A DNA stretch of 37,026 nt from Wenzhouxiangellaceae bacterium (GTDB lineage Bacteria; Pseudomonadota; Gammaproteobacteria; Xanthomonadales; Wenzhouxiangellaceae), in the NCBI GenBank assembly GCA_018334995.1, contig JAGXKW010000004.1:44279-81304 (forward strand), written 5' to 3'. The position numbers were made by a program, and so were the translations under genes. Below the pieces are notes generated by a model that did no database searches, was not told the DNA's origin, and was given only the letters and a program-made list of their open reading frames with translations. Positions 1 through 8,007 of this stretch are shown here, piece by piece. The first letter of the stretch is position 1. Every line of letters starts with the position of its first letter.

Positions 1-1757
1 GGCGTGCCGTGGGCGATCTTCTCGCACTCGAAGGCCAGCGCGTTGACCCGTTCATCGTCCAGGCCGAGCTCGAAACAGCGATCCAGCGCCCGAATGGTGG
101 CCACGGCAATCGCCGCCGACCCGCCAAGGCCCATCGCGCGCGGCACGTTGGGGAAAATTTCCACGCGCATGCTTTCGTGATCCAGCCCCAGCGTCTTGAA
201 GATCATCGCCAGCGACTTCTCGAATGAATGCTGCTTTTCGGCATTGCGATGCAGGCGTTGTTCGACGCCCCAGCGCGGGATGATCAGCTGCACGCCGTCG
301 CCGCCGCGCTGAACGTGCGCCTGAATCGCCAACGGCACCGGTGTCGCGATCGCATGCCGGCCGTAGACGACGGCATGCTCGCCGAGCAGAATGATCTTTC
401 CATGCCCGCCGGAAAACTTGCGCTCTTCGGCCAGGCCCGCCGACTGCGCGGAGGTCTCGGCTGCGGCCTCGACGCGCGGCACGTCGACCGACTCGATCAG
501 CTCGCGCGCCTTCCACACCTTGATCTCGCCGGACTCGATCAGCCGATCGACCACGGTCTCGAAAATCTCCGGACGGGCCCCGGCGGCGGCCACCACGCTG
601 CGCGCGTGCAGCGTCATATGGCCTTGCTGAATGCCCTCGGTGACCAGCGCCTTGATCGCCGAGAAGTTCTGCGCGAGACCGACCGCGCCCATGACCTCGG
701 CGAGCTCGCGCGCCGAGCTCACGCCGAGCAGGCGCAGATTCATGCCGACGGTGGGATTGGATTGCAGCGGGCCGCCCACGATGCCCACCTTGAGCGGAAT
801 TTCGAGTTGACCCAGCAGCGAGCCGTCTTCCCCGCGCGTCCACTGGGTCAGCGACGCGTAGTGCGAACCGCGCGCCGCCCAGGCATGGGCTCCGGCTTCG
901 ATGGCGCGCCAGTCGTTGCCCGTGGCGAGCGCCACGGCGTCTATGCCGTTCATGATGCCCTTGTTGTGGGTCGCGGCGCGATAGGGATCGACGGAAGCGA
1001 ACTCGTTGGCCAGGATGATGCCGTCGCGCACCTGCTCCCCGTCGAAGCCGCGCCCGGCCAAGGCTGCCAGCGGAATCGAGACGCGCGCCTTGACCATCGC
1101 ACGATCGGTGAGGTTCGAAAGGATGCGCAGGAAGACCTTGCCCTCGGCGATGGTCTCGACCAGCGAGGCCACACCCTCGCACATGGTGTTGACCAGGTTC
1201 GCGCCCATGGCATCGCGCGTATCGACCAGCAGGTGCGCGACGACCATGTCGCCGCCCTGTCCGGACGACGGATGGATGTGCACCTCGAAATCCTTGGCGC
1301 CGCCACCGCGCGCGACCATGTTGGGATGCAGGCTGTTGGCCAGATTCAGGATCTCGCCCTTGCGCTGCAGCAAGGCCGCCTTGGCGCGCTGCGGATGCGC
1401 GACGTCGACCACCTGGATCTGCCCGATCAGAATCGGCTCGGTACTTTCGACCGCAAACCCGCCGCCCGCGCGCGCGACCTTGGCCGCCGAACTCAGCGCC
1501 GCAACGATGGAAGGCTCCTCGACCACCAGCGGAATCGCGTATTCCCTGTCGTTGATCAGGAAGTTGAGTCCCAGCCCCACCGGCAACCCCATGACGCCGA
1601 TGACGTTTTCGATCATCTTGTCGGCCGACTGGATCGACAGGGTATGGTCTCCGCTGACCAGTGCCTGGTAGTCCTGGTTGGAAAGCAGACCCTGCTTGCG
1701 AACCTCGCGCACACGTTGCGAGACCGACAGCTTGTAGAATTCGGGAATCCTTGCCAC
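1..1757 (-). CDS. HMG-CoA reductase (class II) fused to mevalonate kinase, 3' end beyond window
   Basis: Reading the minus strand from GTG at 1757 gives 585 codons with no stop before the window edge. Residues 1 to about 430 are a class II (MvaA-type) HMG-CoA reductase: EEPS with the catalytic Glu near 81, VDTRDAMGANLVNT, HNKG with Lys266, GND with Asp282, and GHMTLHAR with His380, all near the Pseudomonas mevalonii positions. After a short polar Ala/Glu-rich linker (about 431-446) the same frame continues into a GHMP kinase: GKIILLGEHAVVYG near 453-466, GLGGSAA at 543-549, and EKIAHGT at the edge, which is the start of the mevalonate kinase HGTPSG motif. It would therefore make mevalonate and phosphorylate it in one polypeptide. 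AAAGGA lies about 7 bases before the GTG, and the preceding phosphomevalonate kinase gene ends 13 bases upstream. I translated every line of this frame by hand and found no stop. The rest of the kinase is not visible. Confidence 0.9.
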   Translation of the reverse strand, partial: MARIPEFYKLSVSQRVREVRKQGLLSNQDYQALVSGDHTLSIQSADKMIENVIGVMGLPVGLGLNFLINDREYAIPLVVEEPSIVAALSSAAKVARAGGGFAVESTEPILIGQIQVVDVAHPQRAKAALLQRKGEILNLANSLHPNMVARGGGAKDFEVHIHPSSGQGGDMVVAHLLVDTRDAMGANLVNTMCEGVASLVETIAEGKVFLRILSNLTDRAMVKARVSIPLAALAGRGFDGEQVRDGIILANEFASVDPYRAATHNKGIMNGIDAVALATGNDWRAIEAGAHAWAARGSHYASLTQWTRGEDGSLLGQLEIPLKVGIVGGPLQSNPTVGMNLRLLGVSSARELAEVMGAVGLAQNFSAIKALVTEGIQQGHMTLHARSVVAAAGARPEIFETVVDRLIESGEIKVWKARELIESVDVPRVEAAAETSAQSAGLAEERKFSGGHGKIILLGEHAVVYGRHAIATPVPLAIQAHVQRGGDGVQLIIPRWGVEQRLHRNAEKQHSFEKSLAMIFKTLGLDHESMRVEIFPNVPRAMGLGGSAAIAVATIRALDRCFELGLDDERVNALAFECEKIAHGT

Positions 1758-1770
1758 GCTGAATCCTTTT

Positions 1771-2850
1771 TTATTCGCTTGCGCCCGCACCGGGCGATCG
1801 GCGCGTGACGATGCTCGCGCCGGAATTCGACACGTTCAAGTCTAACGGAACGCCAGCGCAATCTGACAGCCCTTTTTCGAACGCCGCGAGGCGTTCCGGA
1901 TCGGTAGCCAGCGCAATTCCAAGGTCGCCGCCGCCCGCCCCGCAACTCTTGTAGACCACGCCGCAGTCACGGCCCAGTTCCGCCAGCCGGCGGTGCGGCG
2001 CGCTCATTATCTGCAAGTCCATGGCATCGCCCAGCGCGACCAGCAGTTCGGCATATTCCGCGCAGGCCTCGACCAGCACGGCGACATCGCTGCAGCCGGC
2101 GACCGCCCGCTGGGCGACTTGACCGAGGCGGGCACCGAATTGTCTCGCCGCTTCCGGCGCGGCACGTTTCCAGCGTTCATAGGCGCCGACGAAATCGGGA
2201 GTCCGGGCCGCATGGCCGACCCAGACCGCACGCCAGCAGAGCCCTTCGGGCCATGTCATCGCGCGGCAACGGGCTTGGCCGCCGGCAATCCTGAATTCGG
2301 TCAATCCGCCTCGAAACGAAGCCGCCAGGTCGGCGCCGCTGGCGCTGCCGCCCAGCGCGCTGCGATAGACCGGCAGCCACCGTTGCAGCAGGCGCTCGGC
2401 CTGCGGTTCCGGCCGACCGGCCTCGAACCAGGTCTCCAGGGCAAGCGCCAATGCCGCGCCGACCGCCGCGCTGGATCCCAACCCGAGCTTGACCGGACTG
2501 TCGCCGCCGGACTCGAAAAGCTCACCGGAGTCGATTTCCAGGTCCAGGTTCGTGATTTCTTCTGGCTCACGGCCGAGGCTGCGGACAATTCCGGGAATCA
2601 TCCGGGCCGTCGGGCCCAGGTCGTCCTGCGGCCGCCCCGGGCAACGCAGCACGCCGTTCTCGATCATCATGGGCTCGCGATGAATCCCGAGCTGGGGCGC
2701 ATGCAACCTTCCGGGCCGCTTTGCCGCAGGAGCGACGACGACATGGACTCGCCGGTCGACGGCCATCACCAGCGCGCTTGCGCCGTCGAGCACGGCGTAC
2801 TCGCCGATCAGCAGCAGCTTGCCGGGCGCCGAGACTTCAACCCGGTTCAT
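1771..2850 (-). CDS. phosphomevalonate kinase (GHMP family, ERG8-like)
   Basis: A 359-residue GHMP kinase that phosphorylates 5-phosphomevalonate to the diphosphate in the cytosol. All three family motifs are visible: APGKLLLIGEYAVLDG at 8-23, KLGLGSSAAVG at 121-131, and SCGAGGGDLGIAL at 302-314. GSASGADLAAS at 168-178 supplies the substrate-side Asp. GEYAVLDG and the GAGGGD form favour phosphomevalonate kinase over mevalonate kinase, and mevalonate kinase is already supplied by the next gene. The ATG at 2850 overlaps the stop of the decarboxylase gene by four bases (ATGA), so translation is probably coupled. The open frame extends upstream through the two preceding genes, but that part is antisense-like noise without the motif at its start. 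Exact substrate is assigned by context plus motifs. Confidence 0.88.
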   Translation of the reverse strand: MNRVEVSAPGKLLLIGEYAVLDGASALVMAVDRRVHVVVAPAAKRPGRLHAPQLGIHREPMMIENGVLRCPGRPQDDLGPTARMIPGIVRSLGREPEEITNLDLEIDSGELFESGGDSPVKLGLGSSAAVGAALALALETWFEAGRPEPQAERLLQRWLPVYRSALGGSASGADLAASFRGGLTEFRIAGGQARCRAMTWPEGLCWRAVWVGHAARTPDFVGAYERWKRAAPEAARQFGARLGQVAQRAVAGCSDVAVLVEACAEYAELLVALGDAMDLQIMSAPHRRLAELGRDCGVVYKSCGAGGGDLGIALATDPERLAAFEKGLSDCAGVPLDLNVSNSGASIVTRRSPGAGASE

Positions 2851-3863
2851 GTCGGCCGCGCCGTTTCCCGATCGACACAGGCCGCCCCCGCGCCCAGCCC
2901 GGAACGCAGGATCTCGGTGACCCCCGGTACGCCGGCCAGCGCCGCGGCAACCGCGTCGGCTGCCGCCGGCCCGCAGATCGCCTTGACCTGCGGCCCGGCG
3001 TCGACCGTAAAGAACACCGCGACCCCTTCGGCGCGCAGCTGGCGTATCCGGTGCAGGCATTCCATGGTCGCGGCGTTGAAATACAGCAGGCCCGGACGCG
3101 CCGACATCGCCAGGCCGTGCATGGCAAGCGCACTGGCCTCGGAAACTTCGGCCAGGGCCTCGAAATCGCGGGCGGCAATCGCCTCGCGCGCCCGCGCCAG
3201 GTCGGCCGGCTGGTTGGCCACCCAGGCCGAGTAGAACGGCGACGTCGCGGCAGTGCGCTGCATCCCTTCCGTCGAGCCCACTGACTTGCGCCTGCGGTCG
3301 CTGACGGCAATCACGACTTCCAGCGGCCAGTCTTCCGCTTCGGCCAGGGGCGCGGCCACGGAATCGCTGCCGTCGGCGCGCATTCCCCGGTGCATTTCGA
3401 CGTATCCGCCGAAGATCGAGCGCGCGGCCGAACCCGAACCGATGCGCGCCAGCGCCGAAAGTCTTTCCGGCGGCAGGCCCAGGCCATAAGCGCGGTCGGC
3501 CGCGGTTACCAGCGCCGCGAAACCCGACGCCGAAGACGCCAGCCCGGCGCCGGTGGGAAAATTGTTGGTGCTGCTCACACGCGCCCGCGCCGCGCTCCCG
3601 GCCAGCTCGCGCATGCGCGCGAGCAACGTGCAAACACGATCGCCCCCGACGCCGTCGGTCCGCCCGTCGAGCTCGAAGCGGTCGTGCTCGAGCGCCGGAT
3701 CGATGGCTACGCGGGTTCGGGTCCACAGTGCATCCAGCGTGATCGAAATCGAACCGACATCGGGAAGATTCAACACGGCATCGCGCTTGCCCCAGTACTT
3801 GACCAGGGCGAAATTGGCGTGCGCTACGGCGCTTGCACGGCTCGATCCGGCGTGGCTGTTCAT
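2847..3863 (-). CDS. mvaD: diphosphomevalonate decarboxylase
   Basis: This 338-residue enzyme converts mevalonate diphosphate to isopentenyl diphosphate using ATP. Family signatures are clear: HANFALVKYWGKRD at 15-28, NLPDVGSISITLD at 32-44, the nucleotide loop SSTNNFPTGAGLASSASG at 97-114, and VDAGPQVK near the C terminus, where the catalytic Asp lies. Length is normal for the family. The ATG at 3863 has GGAG nine bases upstream, and the HpnG-like gene ends 36 bases before it. The stop overlaps the phosphomevalonate kinase start. It sits third from the end of the isoprenoid operon and feeds IPP to the divergently encoded FPP synthase; an IPP isomerase is not in the window. The alternative, phosphomevalonate decarboxylase of archaeal type, is less likely because a phosphomevalonate kinase follows. 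Confidence 0.93.
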   Translation of the reverse strand: MNSHAGSSRASAVAHANFALVKYWGKRDAVLNLPDVGSISITLDALWTRTRVAIDPALEHDRFELDGRTDGVGGDRVCTLLARMRELAGSAARARVSSTNNFPTGAGLASSASGFAALVTAADRAYGLGLPPERLSALARIGSGSAARSIFGGYVEMHRGMRADGSDSVAAPLAEAEDWPLEVVIAVSDRRRKSVGSTEGMQRTAATSPFYSAWVANQPADLARAREAIAARDFEALAEVSEASALAMHGLAMSARPGLLYFNAATMECLHRIRQLRAEGVAVFFTVDAGPQVKAICGPAAADAVAAALAGVPGVTEILRSGLGAGAACVDRETARPT

Positions 3864-3899
3864 GTTCGTGGCTCCGGGCCTGGTCCGACTCTGGATGGG

Positions 3900-4628
3900 T
3901 TAAGAAGGCTCGTGGTTGATGTTCGACGACGGATCGGCTTCGGCCAGCGCGCCCGGCAACCGGATCGAGCAGGCCGCCAGCGTCCTGCGCGCGCGCCGGG
4001 CCGCCAGCGCCAAGGCCAGCAATCCGGGCATTTCCCCCGGCGATTTTAGCAGTCCGGCCAGTACCCGGCCCGGCCGAGTTCGCGCGCCGTCCATCCCGGC
4101 CATCGCACAAGGGGGTACGCGATGGTTCCGCCCGTCGACGATGACCCGGACGACCACCAGCGGCACCCCGCTCCGGCCGGCGACGCCGGCAATCGCAGCG
4201 CTTTCCATATCCACCGCGATCGCGCCGCTGGATTCGGCAAGGCGACGCTTGCCGTCCAGGGTGGTCACGGGCGACTCGGTGCTGACCAGCTCGGCGCGAT
4301 GAACGGTTGCAACGCCGTGCAATGCCGACGCAAGCACATCGGATAGCCGTGCGTCGGTTGCAAACCGATGCCGCGCGGTATCCAGGACCTCGGACGCCAG
4401 TACGATTGACCCCGATTCGGCAGCTCCAAGCGCGCCGGCGCTGCCCCAACTGATCAGCAGGTCGGAGCCTCTCGCCAGCGCACGCTCCGCCCCTGCCGCC
4501 GCAGCTGCAGGTCCGGGTCCGGCAGTCTCGATCAGCAATTCGGGGCCGGTGGGCTGGGCAGCCGAGAAGACGCCCGCCTCCCAATCCAGCGCAGCCACCA
4601 CGCCGATGCGGTCTATGCCCCCCGCCAT
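3900..4628 (-). CDS. hpnG: hopanoid-associated phosphorylase (HpnG-like)
   Basis: A 242-residue member of the purine/uridine phosphorylase fold. It opens with GVVAALDWEA, carries WGSAGAL at 61-67 for ribose/phosphate binding and DMESAA at 140-145 with the nucleosidase-type Glu, and ends in a basic Arg/Ala-rich helix followed by a polar tail, as HpnG proteins do. HpnG is known to remove adenine from adenosylhopane, the second step toward bacteriohopanetetrol. The ATG at 4628 lies inside the end of the cyclase gene, overlapping it by 16 bases, which supports a shared role in hopanoids. No HpnH radical-SAM partner, which would make adenosylhopane, is in the window. A general MTA/SAH nucleosidase is possible but fits the neighbourhood less well. 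Confidence 0.8.
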   Translation of the reverse strand: MAGGIDRIGVVAALDWEAGVFSAAQPTGPELLIETAGPGPAAAAAGAERALARGSDLLISWGSAGALGAAESGSIVLASEVLDTARHRFATDARLSDVLASALHGVATVHRAELVSTESPVTTLDGKRRLAESSGAIAVDMESAAIAGVAGRSGVPLVVVRVIVDGRNHRVPPCAMAGMDGARTRPGRVLAGLLKSPGEMPGLLALALAARRARRTLAACSIRLPGALAEADPSSNINHEPS

Positions 4629-6583
4629 GCCTGGCGTGCCGCTGTCAGCGCCCAGAGCGGAAAATAACGCGAATAGCCGTGATACTTGAGATAGAACACC
4701 CGCGGAAATCCCGGCGCCGTGAACCAGGGTTCCGGCCAGTCGCCGTCGGCTGATTGCGTTCGCGCCAGGTACTCCGCACCGCGCCGCACCGCCGGGGTTT
4801 CTCCGCGGCCGGCCGCCACGAGCCCCAGCATCGCCCAGCCGGTCTGGAACGCGCGCGAGCAACTGCCGGTGCCGGCCAGTTCGGGATCGTGATAGGTCTG
4901 GTTGCCTTCGCCCCAGCCGCCGTCTTGATTCTGATGCGCCTCCAGCCAGGCCACGGCCCGGGTGATCGCCTCGCTGTTGCGATTGCGATTGCGATTGCGA
5001 TTGCGATTGAGATTGCGGCCGTCGGCACCCAGGGCCACCAGCGCCGACCAGGTACCGTAGATGTAATTGGTACCCCAGCGTCCGAACCACGAGCCGTCGC
5101 TTTCCTGCGCCGAAAGCAGGTAGCCGCGCACGCGTTCGCGCTGGCGTTCGAAGCGCGGATCGTCGAGCAGCGCGAACAGGGTCAGGCAGCGCGCCGAAAC
5201 GTCGGCCGTGGGCGGATCCAGCAAGGCGCCGTGATCGGCGAACGGGATGTGGTTGAGGTACTCGGCGTCATTGTCGATGTCGAATGCGCCGAAGCCCCCC
5301 TTGCTGCTCTGCATTCCGGCCAGCCATACCACGGCACGCTCGATGACCGGACGATAGCGTGCCGGGTCGTGCGCATGCATGGCCCAGGCCACCATGGCCG
5401 TATCGTCCAGGTCCGGATAATGATCATTGCGGTACTGGAACGCCCAGCCGCCGCCGGGCAGCTGCGGCGCACCACGCCGCCAATCGCCCGGCGCGTCCGT
5501 AATCTGCCGGTCCACCAGCCAGTCCAGCCCGCGCCCGGCCGCCGCGCACGCCTCCGATTCGCCGCTGGCGTCCAGCGCCAGCGCAGCCAGGCCGGTATCC
5601 CAGACCGGCGACATGCACGGCTGGACATAGGTCCGGTCCGGCCGGTCGATGACCAGGCCGCGCAGTGCATCGCGGGTCTGGTTGCGCAACGGGTGATCGT
5701 CGGCATAACCGAGTTCCTTGAGCGCGATCGAAGCATTGACCATGGCCGGGAAGATCGCCCCGAGGCCGTCCAGACCGTTGAGCCGCTCGATGAACCAGGA
5801 CTCGGCGCGCTCGAGCGCATGTCGGTGCAGGCGCCGGGGAATCAGCCATTCCGTGCGCCGGCCCAGGGCCTCGAGCCACAGGAACACGCGGTTGAGCGGC
5901 GAACGGACCTCGAACCAGTCGCCCACCGACTCCGGCCCTTCGACAAAGCACTCGCGGATACCGGTACCGGTGGGGTTGGCGGCCGTAGCGCGCAGCGAAT
6001 ACAGGATGAACAGCGGCACCATGACGGTTCGCGACCAATACGAGATCCGGTCCAGGGAAAACAGGAACCAGCGTGGCAGCAACATGATCTCGGCCGGGAT
6101 GTAGGGCACCGCCGTCCACGGCACCTGCTCGAACCAGGCCAGCAGGATTCGGGTAAAGACGTTGGTCCGCTCGGCGCCGCCGTGATCCAGGATCCAGCGC
6201 CGGGCCCGCTGCATGGGCTCGCTGTCGGCATCCTGTCCGCTCAGCTTCAGGGCGAAATAAGCCTTGACGGTGCACGAAAGGTCGCCTGCTCCACCGTGGA
6301 AAAGAGGCCACGCACCGTCATCCATCTGTTCGGAGAGCAGAAACAGAGCGATTCGCGACTCCAGCGCCGGGTCGCGCTCGTCCATGTAGTGGAGGTAGCA
6401 GATATATTCAGCCGGAATCGTACAGTCGGCCTCCAGCTCGTACACCCAGTGCCCATCTTCCTGCTGGTCCTGAAGCAGGCGCCGGATGCCGCATTCGATC
6501 GCCCGTTGCACGTCCACCGTCGACGCCTCGGAAGCTTTGTCCGGGAGGGGCCGGGCGATTCTTTCTTCCTTCAATGCGCTCAT
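4613..6583 (-). CDS. shc: squalene-hopene cyclase
   Basis: A 656-residue class II triterpene cyclase that folds squalene into hopene or hopanol at the membrane. The protonating motif DLDDTA is at 391-396, and repeated QW motifs (for example QEDGHW, KGGFGAF, QESDGSWFGRWG, QNQDGGWG, QSADGDW) run through both barrels. VPYIPAEIMLLPRWFLFSL near 159-177 is the typical membrane-facing segment. I chose ATG 6583 because AGGA lies ten bases upstream; ATG 6604 and TTG 6619 are alternatives in the same frame. It follows the squalene synthase gene closely and overlaps hpnG. An Asn-Arg dipeptide repeat (524-536), encoded by a hexanucleotide tandem repeat, interrupts the last barrel between two QW motifs. 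Nothing suggests an oxidosqualene (sterol) cyclase: DLDDTA rather than the DCTAE form. Confidence 0.95.
   Translation of the reverse strand: MSALKEERIARPLPDKASEASTVDVQRAIECGIRRLLQDQQEDGHWVYELEADCTIPAEYICYLHYMDERDPALESRIALFLLSEQMDDGAWPLFHGGAGDLSCTVKAYFALKLSGQDADSEPMQRARRWILDHGGAERTNVFTRILLAWFEQVPWTAVPYIPAEIMLLPRWFLFSLDRISYWSRTVMVPLFILYSLRATAANPTGTGIRECFVEGPESVGDWFEVRSPLNRVFLWLEALGRRTEWLIPRRLHRHALERAESWFIERLNGLDGLGAIFPAMVNASIALKELGYADDHPLRNQTRDALRGLVIDRPDRTYVQPCMSPVWDTGLAALALDASGESEACAAAGRGLDWLVDRQITDAPGDWRRGAPQLPGGGWAFQYRNDHYPDLDDTAMVAWAMHAHDPARYRPVIERAVVWLAGMQSSKGGFGAFDIDNDAEYLNHIPFADHGALLDPPTADVSARCLTLFALLDDPRFERQRERVRGYLLSAQESDGSWFGRWGTNYIYGTWSALVALGADGRNLNRNRNRNRNRNSEAITRAVAWLEAHQNQDGGWGEGNQTYHDPELAGTGSCSRAFQTGWAMLGLVAAGRGETPAVRRGAEYLARTQSADGDWPEPWFTAPGFPRVFYLKYHGYSRYFPLWALTAARQAWRGA
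4977..5016. repeat. hexanucleotide tandem repeat inside shc
   Basis: About six and a half units of the hexamer GATTGC on the plus strand, with one unit changed to GATTGA. On the coding strand each unit is Asn-Arg, giving LNRNRNRNRNRNS in the cyclase at residues 524-537. Because the unit is six bases, gain or loss of units keeps the frame and only changes loop length. Confidence 0.9.
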
Positions 6584-6615
6584 CCCATCATCATCCTGAA
6601 ACATCCTGAAAAATC

Positions 6616-7800
6616 TCAACTGGCGCCGATCGAATCTCGAACCGAATCGACGTGCTGCCCATTCGAGGCCTGCCTGGAGATCTGCTCCAGCCCGAGCGCA
6701 ACCCCCGGATCCGACTGAGGCAAAGTACTGGAAGCGCGATCGAACAACATGCTCAGGAGGCTGTCGCTCCCGGCCATCAGGCCGTACTGACGCACGATCC
6801 GGCGCACGTCGCCGCGCGAAATCTTGACTTCATCGCCGGAGGTGAACAATGGATTGCGGTACACGTTGTCAAGCGTGGGCACGGCCATGCCGAGCGCCCA
6901 GAGACAGAATCTGCGAATGCCCAGGTGACGCCTTGGAATGAGCAGCGTGTAACCGAGCGCGTTACGCAGATGGCCGTGCGCGACAACCGCAAGTCTTTCG
7001 ATGCCGGCCCGCAGCCGGGCGTCATCGATCTCTCCCAGCAGGTCGCTGCCGCCTTCCGCGGACAATCCGAACGCACTGCGCGGCAGCCAGCATATGCCGC
7101 GAGCGCGATCGGCGCGAATGTCCTTGAGAATATTGGTCATCTGCAGTCCCTGGCCGAACGAGGGCGCCAGCCGCATCAAACGGGCACGGCGGCGGGCAAT
7201 CGCGTCGGAAAAGGCACAGAACAGTTCGGTCAGCATTTCGCCGACCACGCCGGCGACGAAATAGCAGTATTCGTCCATATGCGGCTGTGAATCGAGTCCA
7301 CGCAGACCCGCGCCCTGCTGAAATCGATGCATGCCTTCGCTCATCAGCGATACGCACCGGATCAGCGCCTGGCGCTGAACATCGTCGAAACTGTGGGTGA
7401 CCCGCACGACCTCCGGGGTCCGGGCCACCAGCTCACGCTCCGCATCCGGTGTCCGGGGGGCCAAACGGGACGCCAGCCGGTCGGCAAAGGCGTCCGGCGG
7501 CCGCGTACCGACCACGACATCGACGAACGCCATCCCACTGGCACGCTTTTCTCCCACCGGCAGTTCGGAGTCGTCCTCGATGGTGTCGGCAATCCGGCAC
7601 AGCAGGTAGGCGTTGGCGACCGGGACGCGCAGCGGCGCGGGAAGCGAGGGTATCGTCAGGGCGAACGTGCGCGACACGCCTTCCAGGATGCGCGCCTGGA
7701 AATCGAGCGCGGCAGCCAGCGATCCGCCATTGGCATGCCGATCACGGTTCACGAAGCTCTTCTGCCGACTTCCTTGCGCATGCGGTGTATTGTGATCCAT
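6616..7800 (-). CDS. squalene synthase (farnesyl-diphosphate farnesyltransferase)
   Basis: This 394-residue prenyl-head-to-head synthase condenses two FPP to presqualene diphosphate and then reduces it to squalene. VSRTFALTIPSLP at 42-54, the first aspartate motif DTIEDD at 72-77, EYCYFVAGVVG at 177-187 and the second motif NILKDIRAD at 223-231 are visible. The YCYFVAG pattern and the C-terminal hydrophobic ALGMAVPTLDNVYRNP stretch resemble the classical single-enzyme squalene synthase rather than the split HpnC/HpnD/HpnE route, and no such genes are nearby. ATG 7800 is chosen with AGAG upstream; a TTG at 7863 would add 21 unconserved residues. It is first in the hopanoid/mevalonate operon, just ahead of shc. 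A phytoene synthase-type HpnD is the main alternative. Confidence 0.87.
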   Translation of the reverse strand: MDHNTPHAQGSRQKSFVNRDRHANGGSLAAALDFQARILEGVSRTFALTIPSLPAPLRVPVANAYLLCRIADTIEDDSELPVGEKRASGMAFVDVVVGTRPPDAFADRLASRLAPRTPDAERELVARTPEVVRVTHSFDDVQRQALIRCVSLMSEGMHRFQQGAGLRGLDSQPHMDEYCYFVAGVVGEMLTELFCAFSDAIARRRARLMRLAPSFGQGLQMTNILKDIRADRARGICWLPRSAFGLSAEGGSDLLGEIDDARLRAGIERLAVVAHGHLRNALGYTLLIPRRHLGIRRFCLWALGMAVPTLDNVYRNPLFTSGDEVKISRGDVRRIVRQYGLMAGSDSLLSMLFDRASSTLPQSDPGVALGLEQISRQASNGQHVDSVRDSIGAS

Positions 7801-7969
7801 CGGGATTCTCTTTGCAGCACCTGAAGGGAATGACCGGGAATACCTTTGAACCTCCCTGTCCAACGGGCGTCACCGCTTCCGTTTTTCATTCGCAGCGCGC
7901 GCAGTGCAGGTAACGACCGGAATGGTCGATCGATGCTTTCAGGCGGCCTGAGCCGCGCCCTGCAAGCTT

Positions 7970-7975
7970 TACAAT
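7970..7975 (+). promoter_or_regulatory. possible -10 box ahead of ispA
   Basis: TACAAT lies 33 bases before the ispA start in the divergent gap (7801-8007) between squalene synthase and FPP synthase. No convincing -35 box is at the right distance, so this is tentative. Confidence 0.3.
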
Positions 7976-8007
7976 AGCGGATCTTTGCCACCGGCAGTTC
8001 TTCGATC

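Noticed and set aside
405-420. Possible frameshift joining two separate genes (HMG-CoA reductase and mevalonate kinase)
   Set aside because: The frame is continuous from GTG 1757; both domains are read in the same frame with no stop and no shift, and the linker codons look normal for this genome. A sequencing error cannot be excluded but nothing suggests one.
2851-4584. Extension that would make phosphomevalonate kinase a 937-residue protein
   Set aside because: The added part runs in a wrong frame through the decarboxylase and hpnG genes and has no recognisable domain; the kinase motif starts right after ATG 2850.
4754-6718. Long open frame antisense to squalene-hopene cyclase
   Set aside because: Its protein has no family features, consists of Arg/Ala/Gly-rich residues, and mirrors the codons of the clear cyclase gene. 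Similar long antisense frames (for example 228-1808, 17930-19402 plus strand, 30976-32934 minus strand) are products of high GC content.
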